The notes: a model not told the origin generated them from the sequence alone. A stretch of 48,941 nt of DNA from Bacteroidota bacterium (GCA_003045825.1 PZPA01000004.1:1-48941), one strand, 5' to 3'; shown: positions 38,836 through 47,038, counted from the stretch's first letter. Program-made: numbers and translations.

Positions 38836-39485
38836 AGGCAATATTTAAATCCTTCTTGCGTATCGTGTGTCCATTTAATGACATTCCACCTTACCAATCG
38901 GGCTAAGATTTCGATAGTCTTGCTTCTATGCAACTCCATCACCTTTGCTGCTTTACTGACACTGACCTCATCATAATCTTTCAAATATTGAATAAGCCTT
39001 TGTTCTTTTACGGAAAATGCAACGGGATGCTTGGATTCTTTTAATCGGTCCTGCTTCCAGATTTCTTTTAAGACTGCGTTTGCAATAAAGTTTTGATCGC
39101 CATTTCGATAATAGGCTTTTAAACCGTCTACCTCATCAACCTGGTAGGGCTTATTCTTGCCTTCGCTAATTTCTATTTCCCATACCAGCTTACCATCAAC
39201 ATCATGCGCCCATACTTTTAGCTTTAAGGCAGGTTTAAGAAAAACCTCTGATGCGCTCTCGAGCATGTAAATATCATCCTCGTCTTTAACGCCAGCGATA
39301 CTGCCATTATCTCTTACACCAACAAGTAATCGGCCCCCAGAGGTGTTAGCAAAAGCACTTAATGTTCGAGCAATCTTACGCGCATCGGTAATTCGGTATT
39401 TAAAATCTTGCTCACCATGTTCTCCCTCGCTAATGAGTGTATACAAGTTATTTTGTGAAACTCTTTGGTCGTAATCCTTAAACAT
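38832..39485 (-). CDS. AlbA_2 (Schlafen-type) putative DNA-binding/ATP-binding protein with C-terminal HTH
   Basis: GEQDFKYRITDARKIARTLSAFANTSGGRLLVGVRDNGSIAGVKDEDD; C-terminal EVSVSKAAKVMELHRSKTIEILARLVRW. Confidence 0.78.
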   Translation of the reverse strand: MFKDYDQRVSQNNLYTLISEGEHGEQDFKYRITDARKIARTLSAFANTSGGRLLVGVRDNGSIAGVKDEDDIYMLESASEVFLKPALKLKVWAHDVDGKLVWEIEISEGKNKPYQVDEVDGLKAYYRNGDQNFIANAVLKEIWKQDRLKESKHPVAFSVKEQRLIQYLKDYDEVSVSKAAKVMELHRSKTIEILARLVRWNVIKWTHDTQEGFKYCL

Positions 39486-39511
39486 GAAATTTTTATTCTT
39501 AACTTATTTGT

Positions 39512-39940
39512 GTGGATAATCTCAGAATAAACAACGCTGACATTCTATTTAGTGATGTAGCTAATACAACCAACAGATTAATCGTAAGTAAGTTGTGTTT
39601 CTTGCATGCTTTTCAAGAAATTATACGCGCATTACCGGAACCGTTATTAAAGGACAATGCGCAGGTACAGATCATTTTCGAGTTTAAACAAAACGGTTTT
39701 AACCTGTCACTATTACGTTCACATTCTGTTTATTTTTTCGAGACCTATGGCGCTACGGCACGTCAAGTATTAAATGCGCTTGAGCAATACAGGTTAAGTT
39801 TAAATCTGATTGAAGACGATTTCTTTGAAACATGTTACGAAGAGGTGGCTTGCTATCTAGAAGAGCTCGAGGCCACCTATCACCGAATTACCGATTATAA
39901 AGCACACTTTGACGGCACCTTACTTCATCTCTGTAATTAG
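39512..39940 (+). CDS. Uncharacterized 142-aa protein
   Basis: ORF with GTG start, no recognised motif; ends adjacent to a convergent gene. Confidence 0.5.
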   Translation: MDNLRINNADILFSDVANTTNRLIVSKLCFLHAFQEIIRALPEPLLKDNAQVQIIFEFKQNGFNLSLLRSHSVYFFETYGATARQVLNALEQYRLSLNLIEDDFFETCYEEVACYLEELEATYHRITDYKAHFDGTLLHLCN

Positions 39941-39941
39941 T

Positions 39942-40307
39942 TTATTTCGTGACGTAGATAACGTCCACCATGGCTTGAACGTCTGAATTTCTGCCAAACC
40001 ATCGAGTTTTAAACTCCTCTGTATAAATTCTAATATTTGCGATAGTCACAGAATCACCATATTCTTTGCGCGCTGCGGCTAGCATTTTGTCATAACTGAT
40101 AAGACCGTCGTGAAGAGATATTTCCCGCGTTTTATCGGCAGTAGTAATTTTATCGCTGTAAATGATATCTGGATAAACCATTATAGTGCCCATGTACGTC
40201 CAATTCTGTCCGTAAAGCGTGTTAGCAGTATCGTATAAACTGCGATTAGGACTCGCACAAGAGCTAAATAGGAGTCCAATGGTGGCTATGAGGAAGAATC
40301 GTTTCAT
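39942..40307 (-). CDS. Small putative lipoprotein, uncharacterized
   Basis: MKRFFLIATIGLLFSSCASPNRS lipobox. Confidence 0.65.
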   Translation of the reverse strand: MKRFFLIATIGLLFSSCASPNRSLYDTANTLYGQNWTYMGTIMVYPDIIYSDKITTADKTREISLHDGLISYDKMLAAARKEYGDSVTIANIRIYTEEFKTRWFGRNSDVQAMVDVIYVTK

Positions 40308-40338
40308 TTTATTGGATGTTTTGCCAAAAATAGGGTAA

Positions 40339-40366
40339 AAACATAGCCCTAAATAGGGCTATGTTT
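40339..40366 (-). terminator. Intrinsic terminator for the 44-aa minus-strand ORF
   Basis: AAACATAGCCCT-AAAT-AGGGCTATGTTT, 12-bp perfect stem; read on the minus strand it continues into TTTTT, 8 nt past the small ORF's stop. Confidence 0.7.
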
Positions 40367-40373
40367 ACAATTT

Positions 40374-40508
40374 TCATTGTGCTTTGAGTCGTTCTCGTAA
40401 TACACTATCTGTAATACGTATTCCCCTTACAAGAAGATAATGCTTAACCTTTGGAAGGTCTCCTTTAAAAAGTTTTATGGCTTGGTTAATTCTACAAATC
40501 TGTTTCAT
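40374..40508 (-). CDS. Putative 44-aa basic small protein (not in the ORF track)
   Basis: Read directly from the minus strand: MKQICRINQAIKLFKGDLPKVKHYLLVRGIRITDSVLRERLKAQ*, followed immediately by an intrinsic terminator. Confidence 0.45.
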   Translation of the reverse strand: MKQICRINQAIKLFKGDLPKVKHYLLVRGIRITDSVLRERLKAQ

Positions 40509-40530
40509 AAACAAGTATTTAAATTAACAC

Positions 40531-40545
40531 ATTGTAATCTACAAT
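40531..40545. repeat. Inverted repeat, operator-like
   Basis: ATTGTA-ATC-TACAAT, perfect 6-3-6. Confidence 0.45.
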
Positions 40546-40567
40546 AATTCGAGAGCATGCGCTAAAG

Positions 40568-40580
40568 ATGTTATCAACAT
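40568..40580. repeat. Inverted repeat, operator-like
   Basis: ATGTT-ATC-AACAT, perfect 5-3-5. Confidence 0.4.
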
Positions 40581-40770
40581 AGATTCTAATTCACTATAAA
40601 TTTCTGTCTCCGCGATTCTCGCTGTCTTTGGTGAGTAATATTATTTTGAGAAAGCTGTGATATTAACAAGGATTATGTTCATTCTATTGTTGGAAGCGAA
40701 TTGGTCAATGCTTGAAACTTTTGACTTTTTGATTTAGGTAGATGGCATTTTTTAATAAATTGTAACCACC

Positions 40771-40785
40771 AAACCAAACCAAACC
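40771..40785. repeat. Short tandem repeat (AAACC)x3 in the 5' leader of the Crp-like gene
   Basis: ACCACC AAACC AAACC AAACC AATAACCG, ending 14 nt before the ATG at 40800. Confidence 0.7.
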
Positions 40786-40799
40786 AATAACCGAAAGCC

Positions 40800-41402
40800 A
40801 TGCTGTCTCAAAAAGAGGTAGAACGACTCTATTACGGATTACGTTCTCATATTAATCTTCAAGGTGAAGAGGAAGGCCAAGCGTTGAGAGCACTGAGTAA
40901 TGAATTCATTCTAAGAAATGTCAATATTGGAGAATCCTTATGGGATTTAGATTCAGAAATTGGAGATCTTCATTTTATACTTGAAGGCACTTTCGCAGAA
41001 TATTTAAAACGAGGTACACATTCGTTTATCCTGAGATTCTATCGTCCAGGTAAATTTGCTTTTTCAGAAGACTCCTTGCTATATTCTAACCGCTCAGATA
41101 CCTATTCCAAGGCGCTATCGAAGGCGAAAGTCGCCTACTTACCATCCATACATTTTCAAAACGTTCTTCGTCAAGGAGGCCTTGGTGTTAAATTAATGAA
41201 GGTGTTGATCAACCTAAGTATGACAGAATATCGGAATACTACCTATGAGATGCTCCAGAGCTCGGGAACAAATAGGATTCACGCTGCATTGGAACAATTT
41301 CCAGATTTATTACACTTGATACCCAGGAGAGAATTAGCGGATTATTTAGGCATCTCTCGTGCATCGTTATTTAGGTCCTTAAAAGAAATTGGTCATGAAT
41401 AG
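40800..41402 (+). CDS. Crp/Fnr-family-like regulator (cupin-like effector domain + terminal HTH)
   Basis: FILEGTFAEYLKRGTHSFILRFYRPGKFAFSEDSLL; RRELADYLGISRASLFRSLKEIGHE. Confidence 0.75.
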   Translation: MLSQKEVERLYYGLRSHINLQGEEEGQALRALSNEFILRNVNIGESLWDLDSEIGDLHFILEGTFAEYLKRGTHSFILRFYRPGKFAFSEDSLLYSNRSDTYSKALSKAKVAYLPSIHFQNVLRQGGLGVKLMKVLINLSMTEYRNTTYEMLQSSGTNRIHAALEQFPDLLHLIPRRELADYLGISRASLFRSLKEIGHE

Positions 41403-42009
41403 TGGGGAAAAAGTCGCTATGCGAAACTACTTTGAATCATTACCGGTGTATTCAGAATATTTTGATGAAGCTATAGATGCTATTATTGCTGCAATGGATT
41501 CTGGCATTCGCGCTGAGAAAGGTAGAGTCTTGCTTGAATTGGGCGCAACGAACAAGGACTTCTGGTTTTTAAAAGATGGGTTTTTAAAGGAGATGTATCG
41601 CAGTCCTTATTCGAATGAAGATAGCCTCTTTAATATGATTCCGCCGTCTTCTATTTTCGTGAACGAGGATACCCTGTTCGCAAACAGAAGACCACTACAT
41701 TATTTCGTGGCATATACTAGCGTTGAGATTTTAAGGCTCAAGGAAGCAGAGTATCAGAAGCTTCTTCAACAATATCCAATCTTGATCAATCTATTATACA
41801 TAAGCGGTACAGCGGAGATTCAAAGGGGTAGACGAGAAAGGTTAAATATGTTGCGGATGAACAAAACGCCGGATCGTATAGTCTGGGTGCAACAACATCG
41901 ACGAGAATTGTACCAATTCATGGACAGAATGACACTTGCGCAATACGTTGGCGTGAGCAGGGCAAGCTTATACAGGGCATTCGAAAAGAATAAGAAGTAT
42001 CAATTTTGA
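41395..42009 (+). CDS. Second Crp/Fnr-family-like regulator, overlapping the first
   Basis: WFLKDGFLKEMYRSPYSNEDSLFNMIPPSSIFVNEDTLF; MTLAQYVGVSRASLYRAFEKNKKYQF. ATG at 41395 (the listed 41389 is a TTG). Confidence 0.75.
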   Translation: MNSGEKVAMRNYFESLPVYSEYFDEAIDAIIAAMDSGIRAEKGRVLLELGATNKDFWFLKDGFLKEMYRSPYSNEDSLFNMIPPSSIFVNEDTLFANRRPLHYFVAYTSVEILRLKEAEYQKLLQQYPILINLLYISGTAEIQRGRRERLNMLRMNKTPDRIVWVQQHRRELYQFMDRMTLAQYVGVSRASLYRAFEKNKKYQF

Positions 42010-42051
42010 TACTTAAAACATGTTATTACACAATTAATCACGTAAAAACAG

Positions 42052-42080
42052 CCCGAACTGATTCATATCGGGATTTTTTA
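42052..42080 (+). terminator. Weak intrinsic terminator candidate after the Crp-like pair
   Basis: CCCGA-N11-TCGGG followed by ATTTTTT; stem only 5 bp. Confidence 0.4.
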
Positions 42081-42095
42081 GGTTTAACATGTGAA

Positions 42096-42103
42096 TAAGT
42101 TTG
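42096..42103 (+). promoter_or_regulatory. Bacteroidetes-type -7 element upstream of the 346-aa protein
   Basis: TAAGTTTG (TAnnTTTG). Confidence 0.4.
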
Positions 42104-42144
42104 TTGGACTTTAGCAATGTCGAAAGACATTAAAATAACGAACT

Positions 42145-43185
42145 ATGAAAAAATTATTATTTGGTATTGCATTAACATTGAGCGTCCTAAGCTCAAATGC
42201 GCAATCTAAGCCCTCTGTAGCTGTATTAGATTTTGACACACGTGGTTATAATGAAGTAGAACGCTACCAGATCATTCAAAAGCTGTCCCTAGAGATGATT
42301 AACATGTCCGGGTACGAAGTAATGGATAACTACGACATAGAGTACATTTCTGAACGTGACGGTAAAGATTTCACAGGCTGTTTCTCCAGAATCTGTCTAA
42401 AAGAGTACGGTGAGCAGTTAGAAGTTGATTTTATTTTAACAGGTTCCATGAACTTGCTCGGTGAAAAAGTGAGTACTACCGTACGACTATTTGATGTTAC
42501 GGAAGGAAAATTTGTTAAGAGTACTAATCGAAATTATGTCGATGTTCCTAAAAATGATCTCCTTATGGCAGAACTTGCCCTCAAAGATATGTTGGGTGTA
42601 GAGGTGGATCCAGAGTTAGTTCGTCGCGTCACCGTTGCCAATGATTACGATAACATTCTGAATAACCCGTTTGACAGAACGTTGGTTGCAGAGGGTCCTC
42701 GTATGGGCTTCGGTTTCGTGACGGGGAATAATGCGAAAATTTTAGCAAAGCCTTTAAATGAGGGAGGTTTCAATCAACAGATTCCGTTGTCTTCGCAGTT
42801 TGGTTATCAATTTGAGAAAGCATACATCACCACTGGTAACTGGCAGGCCTTAGCCGAGATTGTTCCGATGATTTCTGGTCTTGAATCGAATCGATTCATT
42901 CCGAACCTAACCATTTTGAATGGTTTACGATCGAACAATTCTGGTTGGGAGTTTGCTTTCGGTCCAACCATCGATGTTTCGAGAACCTTAGACGGTCAAT
43001 TGGACAGTCGCGGTGAAATAAGCTTTAGTACTGCATTAGTATTCTCAGTGGGTAAGACGGTGAAAAGTGGAGAAATGAATTTCCCTATCAATGCCTTTCT
43101 CATACCACCTAAAGACGGATCATCCTACAGGTTTGGTCTTTCAATGGGATGGAATGCAGCGAAGAAGAAAAGGTTGTTTGATTAA
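42145..43185 (+). CDS. Secreted protein with CsgG/FlgO-like N-terminal domain, uncharacterized
   Basis: Signal peptide; PSVAVLDFDTRGYNEVERYQIIQKLSLEMINMSGYEVMD...VDFILTGSMNLLGEKVSTTVRLFDVTEGKFVKS. Confidence 0.6.
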   Translation: MKKLLFGIALTLSVLSSNAQSKPSVAVLDFDTRGYNEVERYQIIQKLSLEMINMSGYEVMDNYDIEYISERDGKDFTGCFSRICLKEYGEQLEVDFILTGSMNLLGEKVSTTVRLFDVTEGKFVKSTNRNYVDVPKNDLLMAELALKDMLGVEVDPELVRRVTVANDYDNILNNPFDRTLVAEGPRMGFGFVTGNNAKILAKPLNEGGFNQQIPLSSQFGYQFEKAYITTGNWQALAEIVPMISGLESNRFIPNLTILNGLRSNNSGWEFAFGPTIDVSRTLDGQLDSRGEISFSTALVFSVGKTVKSGEMNFPINAFLIPPKDGSSYRFGLSMGWNAAKKKRLFD

Positions 43186-43205
43186 TACCGACAATGTTTA
43201 AGCAG

Positions 43206-43240
43206 CCCCCTCTGTGCACTAGTGCAGAGGGGGTTTTCTT
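43206..43240 (+). terminator. Intrinsic terminator after the CsgG-like gene
   Basis: CCCCCTCTG-TGCACTAGTG-CAGAGGGGG followed by TTTTCTTTTT. Confidence 0.85.
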
Positions 43241-43254
43241 TTTACCTTGTGCTC

Positions 43255-45438
43255 ATGTTTAAACTAAAAATGAATCGATCACTTTTTGCTGTAATTGTCT
43301 TGGTGTTTTTATCTGCTTCCTTAATAGGACAGAACGATACAAGCATAATTTTGCAACAAGTAACGGTTATTGATCATGAAGATCCTGCGAAGGTTTTAGT
43401 CAAAGCTTTAAAGCAAAATTGGAGGCGTTTGGAGCGTTCGGCTCCTGACAATTTAAAGTATTACAGCCGGAAGTATACGAGTTCTACTAATGCTGTTGAC
43501 TTTGAGCAAGTTGCTCATGTGTTTTTTAACGGCCCAGTAGTACGACAGGAGGTGCAGGCTTATCGTGATTACAGTAAATACGCACCAAATGATGGACGAT
43601 CTGTACGTTTTGATGCAAGTTTTACTATAAATCCATCTTTTGATTTCAATGGGGATCAGGATGCCGGACTGTTCGAGAAGTATCCTGAGATGTCCTTCGA
43701 TCGTGCTTTCTTTTATCCGTTTAGCTCTAACGAAATACCAGAGGCATCTGCTCGTACTGTTTCAGGATTATTGGACTGGGATTGTTTTAATGTATATGAG
43801 TTTCGTTGGTTAAAGGAATATTTGTTTGCAGGGGAGTCTTTTGTTGAACTAAGTTTTGTTCCAAAGCCAGGCATGAGCGGCTGGTCTGGGACCGTACTTA
43901 TCAATGCATCGCAGTTAAGACCAATTTCATTTAAGGGCACGGTTGGAAAATTGACGGTCGAGCAAACCTACACTAAGGGACATCTATTTTCCAACGCATT
44001 TATTACGATCCGTAATAACGAAATAAAAAGTGTTTTCGAATGGCAATTAGAGGGTATGGATTTGCCTATCATTCCTGCGGTGAAGCGAGCGATGCAGGTA
44101 GGTTCACTGCCAGGTGATCAAATGCGGGATTTAAGTTATTGGGAGGAATATCGCCCAGAGGGCGAGGAATTGGACCAATGGACCCGAAAGCAAGATAGTT
44201 TAATTCGGTATTTAAATTCCGACAGCTATTTGGACAGCATGGATGCGATATATAACGCATTTCATTGGTACGAGCCATTATTTAGCGGGATTGGTTACCG
44301 GAAAAGAAGCCAAGGGACCAATTTTTATTTCAGCCCTCTGATCGGTCAATGGAACCTTCTTGGAATAGGTGGTATGCGCTGGCGACCTTCAGTGGTTTTG
44401 GGAAAGCGCTTTGAAAATGATAATGCTATCAACTTTTACGGCAATCTCAACTACGGTTTTAAGAACCAGGATATGAAGGGGTCGATGGATGTCGGGTATA
44501 CGTATGCTCCATTGCACAATGGCTCAGTTCATTTAAAAGTAGGGGACACCTACGATCAGATTACCCAGAGCATTGATTTAACTGGTTTATTAGCACGCAG
44601 TAATTTTATACAGAAAACGTACGTCGAGAGCTACCACAAATACGAGTGGTTGAATGGATTTTACACACGATTGGGGCTAGAATATAGCAAAAGACAGAGC
44701 ATTGAAGGATTGGAATTCGCCGATTGGTCAAATGATTTATTTGGTGCGCGTAACCAGCCCGGCTATTTTGAAACCTATACCGTAGCTCAATTAGGCGCCG
44801 AAATCTTGATTAGACCGTTCCAACGGTATTATTTGAAAGGGCGGCAAAAAATTGTGTTGAGCAGTCGTTGGCCAGATTTCAGGTTAAGTTTAAAACAAGG
44901 ACTTCCCAATATTTTTGGTTCTGATGTACGCTACACGAAGTACGAGTTTCAGGTGGAGGATATGGTACGCTGGGGGACACCCGGTGAGAGTTTTTACAAC
45001 TTTGTTTCGGGTGGATTTTTGAACGATCCCGCATCGGTTAGGTTTATAGAATACAAATGGTTTAGAGGGGGTGATTTTTTACTATTTACGAATCCCTTAT
45101 TCACTATGCAGAGTTTACCAGAGACGTTTGCTTCACCTGAGGTATATGTTCAGTCTTTCGGTGTCCACCATTTTGATGGCTTCTTGTTGGATCGAATTCC
45201 ATTGCTGAATCGTTTAGGTTTGGGTACCGCAATTGGCTTTAGCGCGTTGTATTTACCTACAAGTAATTTCTCGTATCTCGAGACTTATGTGGGACTAGAG
45301 CGAAAAGTGAAGCTTTGGGATACCCCTACACGTTTTGGTTTTTATTATTTAACCAGTCCTGCAGAAATAGATCCAGGATTTCGACTGAAAATAGGCATTG
45401 ATGTAAGGGATACTTTTAGAGACCGCTGGAATTTCTAG
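43255..45438 (+). CDS. DUF5686-like outer-membrane protein
   Basis: Signal peptide; VLVKALKQNWRRLERSAPDNLKYYSRKYTS; C-terminal beta-barrel-like strands. The listed start at 43222 lies inside the terminator; the ATG at 43255 is preferred. Confidence 0.7.
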   Translation: MFKLKMNRSLFAVIVLVFLSASLIGQNDTSIILQQVTVIDHEDPAKVLVKALKQNWRRLERSAPDNLKYYSRKYTSSTNAVDFEQVAHVFFNGPVVRQEVQAYRDYSKYAPNDGRSVRFDASFTINPSFDFNGDQDAGLFEKYPEMSFDRAFFYPFSSNEIPEASARTVSGLLDWDCFNVYEFRWLKEYLFAGESFVELSFVPKPGMSGWSGTVLINASQLRPISFKGTVGKLTVEQTYTKGHLFSNAFITIRNNEIKSVFEWQLEGMDLPIIPAVKRAMQVGSLPGDQMRDLSYWEEYRPEGEELDQWTRKQDSLIRYLNSDSYLDSMDAIYNAFHWYEPLFSGIGYRKRSQGTNFYFSPLIGQWNLLGIGGMRWRPSVVLGKRFENDNAINFYGNLNYGFKNQDMKGSMDVGYTYAPLHNGSVHLKVGDTYDQITQSIDLTGLLARSNFIQKTYVESYHKYEWLNGFYTRLGLEYSKRQSIEGLEFADWSNDLFGARNQPGYFETYTVAQLGAEILIRPFQRYYLKGRQKIVLSSRWPDFRLSLKQGLPNIFGSDVRYTKYEFQVEDMVRWGTPGESFYNFVSGGFLNDPASVRFIEYKWFRGGDFLLFTNPLFTMQSLPETFASPEVYVQSFGVHHFDGFLLDRIPLLNRLGLGTAIGFSALYLPTSNFSYLETYVGLERKVKLWDTPTRFGFYYLTSPAEIDPGFRLKIGIDVRDTFRDRWNF

Positions 45439-45561
45439 TCTCTTTTTTGAGAGCCCATTGCGTTCGATTGGATTACATTTGAAGGATTTTAAATTTATAT
45501 TCTCATTAATTTGAGATTTCTCTATTGTGACGACCTATAATTCTAGGAGTATATTACATAA

Positions 45562-46338
45562 ATGAAAAGTGTCTTAGGTTTTATTCGCGTTTGCGGAGTT
45601 TTTACTATCATTTTACTGGGGGTGCTCAGCCTTGCGGTTTTATATCCCTTCGCAGGTAGGAGAATCGCGCACCGCGTATTCATGGCACTCCGCTGGGTGT
45701 TACTTTGGATTGTAGGGGTTAAGGTGAGTGGCCCACGCTTTGATAAAATTGGTCCAGGTATTTTGATGGCGAACCATCGCTCTTATTTAGATGTTCTTTT
45801 CGTCCCGACGAGCGATCTTTTTACCATTGTTGGAAAAGCGGAGGTTAAAAGTTGGCCGCTTATTGGTTGGGCTGCAAAAGCCTTGGGTGTGCTTTGGGTT
45901 AAACGAGAAAGTAAAGAAAGTCGCACGAAGACACGTGATAATATTATCGCCGCTATAAAGGATGGTCAAACTGTGGTTCTGTTTCCGGAGGGTACTTCTT
46001 GGGAAGGACCGCAGATGTTGCCCTTAAAACCGGCGATGTTCTATGAAAGTGCAAAGCATGGATTCGACATTTACCAATGGAGTTTGCATTTCGATTCGGC
46101 AAAAACGGGTTTCCCAATAGGGATTAACTTCATCTCACATCTGTGGGCCGTTTGCTGTGAGACAAAAATTAATGCTTACGTCGATGTGAGAGCCGTTCCT
46201 ATTTCCCATACAGACGGAGATGTATTGATTGCGGATGCTCAAGAATGGTGGAAGCAAAGTTTATTAGGTTTGAGCGAAGCCTATCCTGCTCGGGATTGCG
46301 GCTATTGGCCTGACGATCGACTCAAGATACAGGCTTAA
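45562..46338 (+). CDS. plsC: 1-acyl-sn-glycerol-3-phosphate acyltransferase (PlsC-like)
   Basis: MANHRSYLDVLFV and VLFPEGTSW acyltransferase motifs. Confidence 0.85.
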   Translation: MKSVLGFIRVCGVFTIILLGVLSLAVLYPFAGRRIAHRVFMALRWVLLWIVGVKVSGPRFDKIGPGILMANHRSYLDVLFVPTSDLFTIVGKAEVKSWPLIGWAAKALGVLWVKRESKESRTKTRDNIIAAIKDGQTVVLFPEGTSWEGPQMLPLKPAMFYESAKHGFDIYQWSLHFDSAKTGFPIGINFISHLWAVCCETKINAYVDVRAVPISHTDGDVLIADAQEWWKQSLLGLSEAYPARDCGYWPDDRLKIQA

Positions 46339-46943
46339 AACTCTTCAATAGAAAAGGGAAAGGCAAATTGGTCCATGTATACTGTGGTACTTCCTTTGTT
46401 TTCCGTGCTCAAAGAAACGCGTTGTTTTGTAGGGATACTATCGCTGATGCGCTGTGTGAAGGCGATGTTGCCTACTTTTAGTAATTGATCCGATGCGTCA
46501 AGCACAAGCGTTTGTACAGCGGCGCTATTGAATCCTTCTATATTTAACAATTCATTTAAGCGTTTGGGTGTGGCTATAACAACATCAGCGCCAAAGTAGA
46601 TATCTTCTTTCTGCTTTAACAGTTGCGGCCCCTGGTACGCCATCCAAACACGAAGATCTGTATGTTTTCCAAGCGTTTCAAAGTACTGCGCATATTCTTC
46701 TGCGATCTCCGAATTTTGAACAAGGATTAAGGCGCGTGCCACATCTTCATGGCTCTGTTTTAGTTTGTGAATGATGGTCGCTGCTACGGCGACGCGAAGC
46801 GGGGATAGATCTGGAGCAATGAGCCATTTGTTCTGTCCACTTTTAATGGTGCTTACTACGGCGCGTTGAGCGGCACTAAAATTTAGTAGCTCGGCGTGTT
46901 CAAGGGCGCTCAAAACCTCCGCTTGTAATTTCAATTTTGCCAT
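46335..46943 (-). CDS. Degenerate DEAD-box-like protein (single RecA-like domain)
   Basis: VVIATPKRLNELLNIEGFNSAAVQTLVLDASDQLLKVG aligns by eye with motifs Ib/II; Walker A and DEAD not conserved. Confidence 0.65.
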   Translation of the reverse strand: MAKLKLQAEVLSALEHAELLNFSAAQRAVVSTIKSGQNKWLIAPDLSPLRVAVAATIIHKLKQSHEDVARALILVQNSEIAEEYAQYFETLGKHTDLRVWMAYQGPQLLKQKEDIYFGADVVIATPKRLNELLNIEGFNSAAVQTLVLDASDQLLKVGNIAFTQRISDSIPTKQRVSLSTENKGSTTVYMDQFAFPFSIEEF

Positions 46944-47038
46944 TTGCTCATCTTTTATGCAAAACTACGGGGTCTTTAACAAACATGAGGTAAAATGTTG
47001 TTCGGGTTGTACATTTAAGGAGAATAAGAAGATACCTC

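Noticed and set aside
43222-43254. Upstream start of the DUF5686 ORF
   Set aside because: It lies inside the intrinsic terminator hairpin of the preceding gene; the ATG at 43255 gives a normal signal peptide.
45495-45520. TCTCA-TTAATT-TGAGA inverted repeat upstream of plsC
   Set aside because: Only 5-bp arms in AT-rich DNA, with no promoter context I can support.
46335-46943. Treating the DEAD-box-like gene as a truncated pseudogene
   Set aside because: The frame is intact with start and stop, it is packed tightly against plsC, and the motif losses look patterned rather than random.
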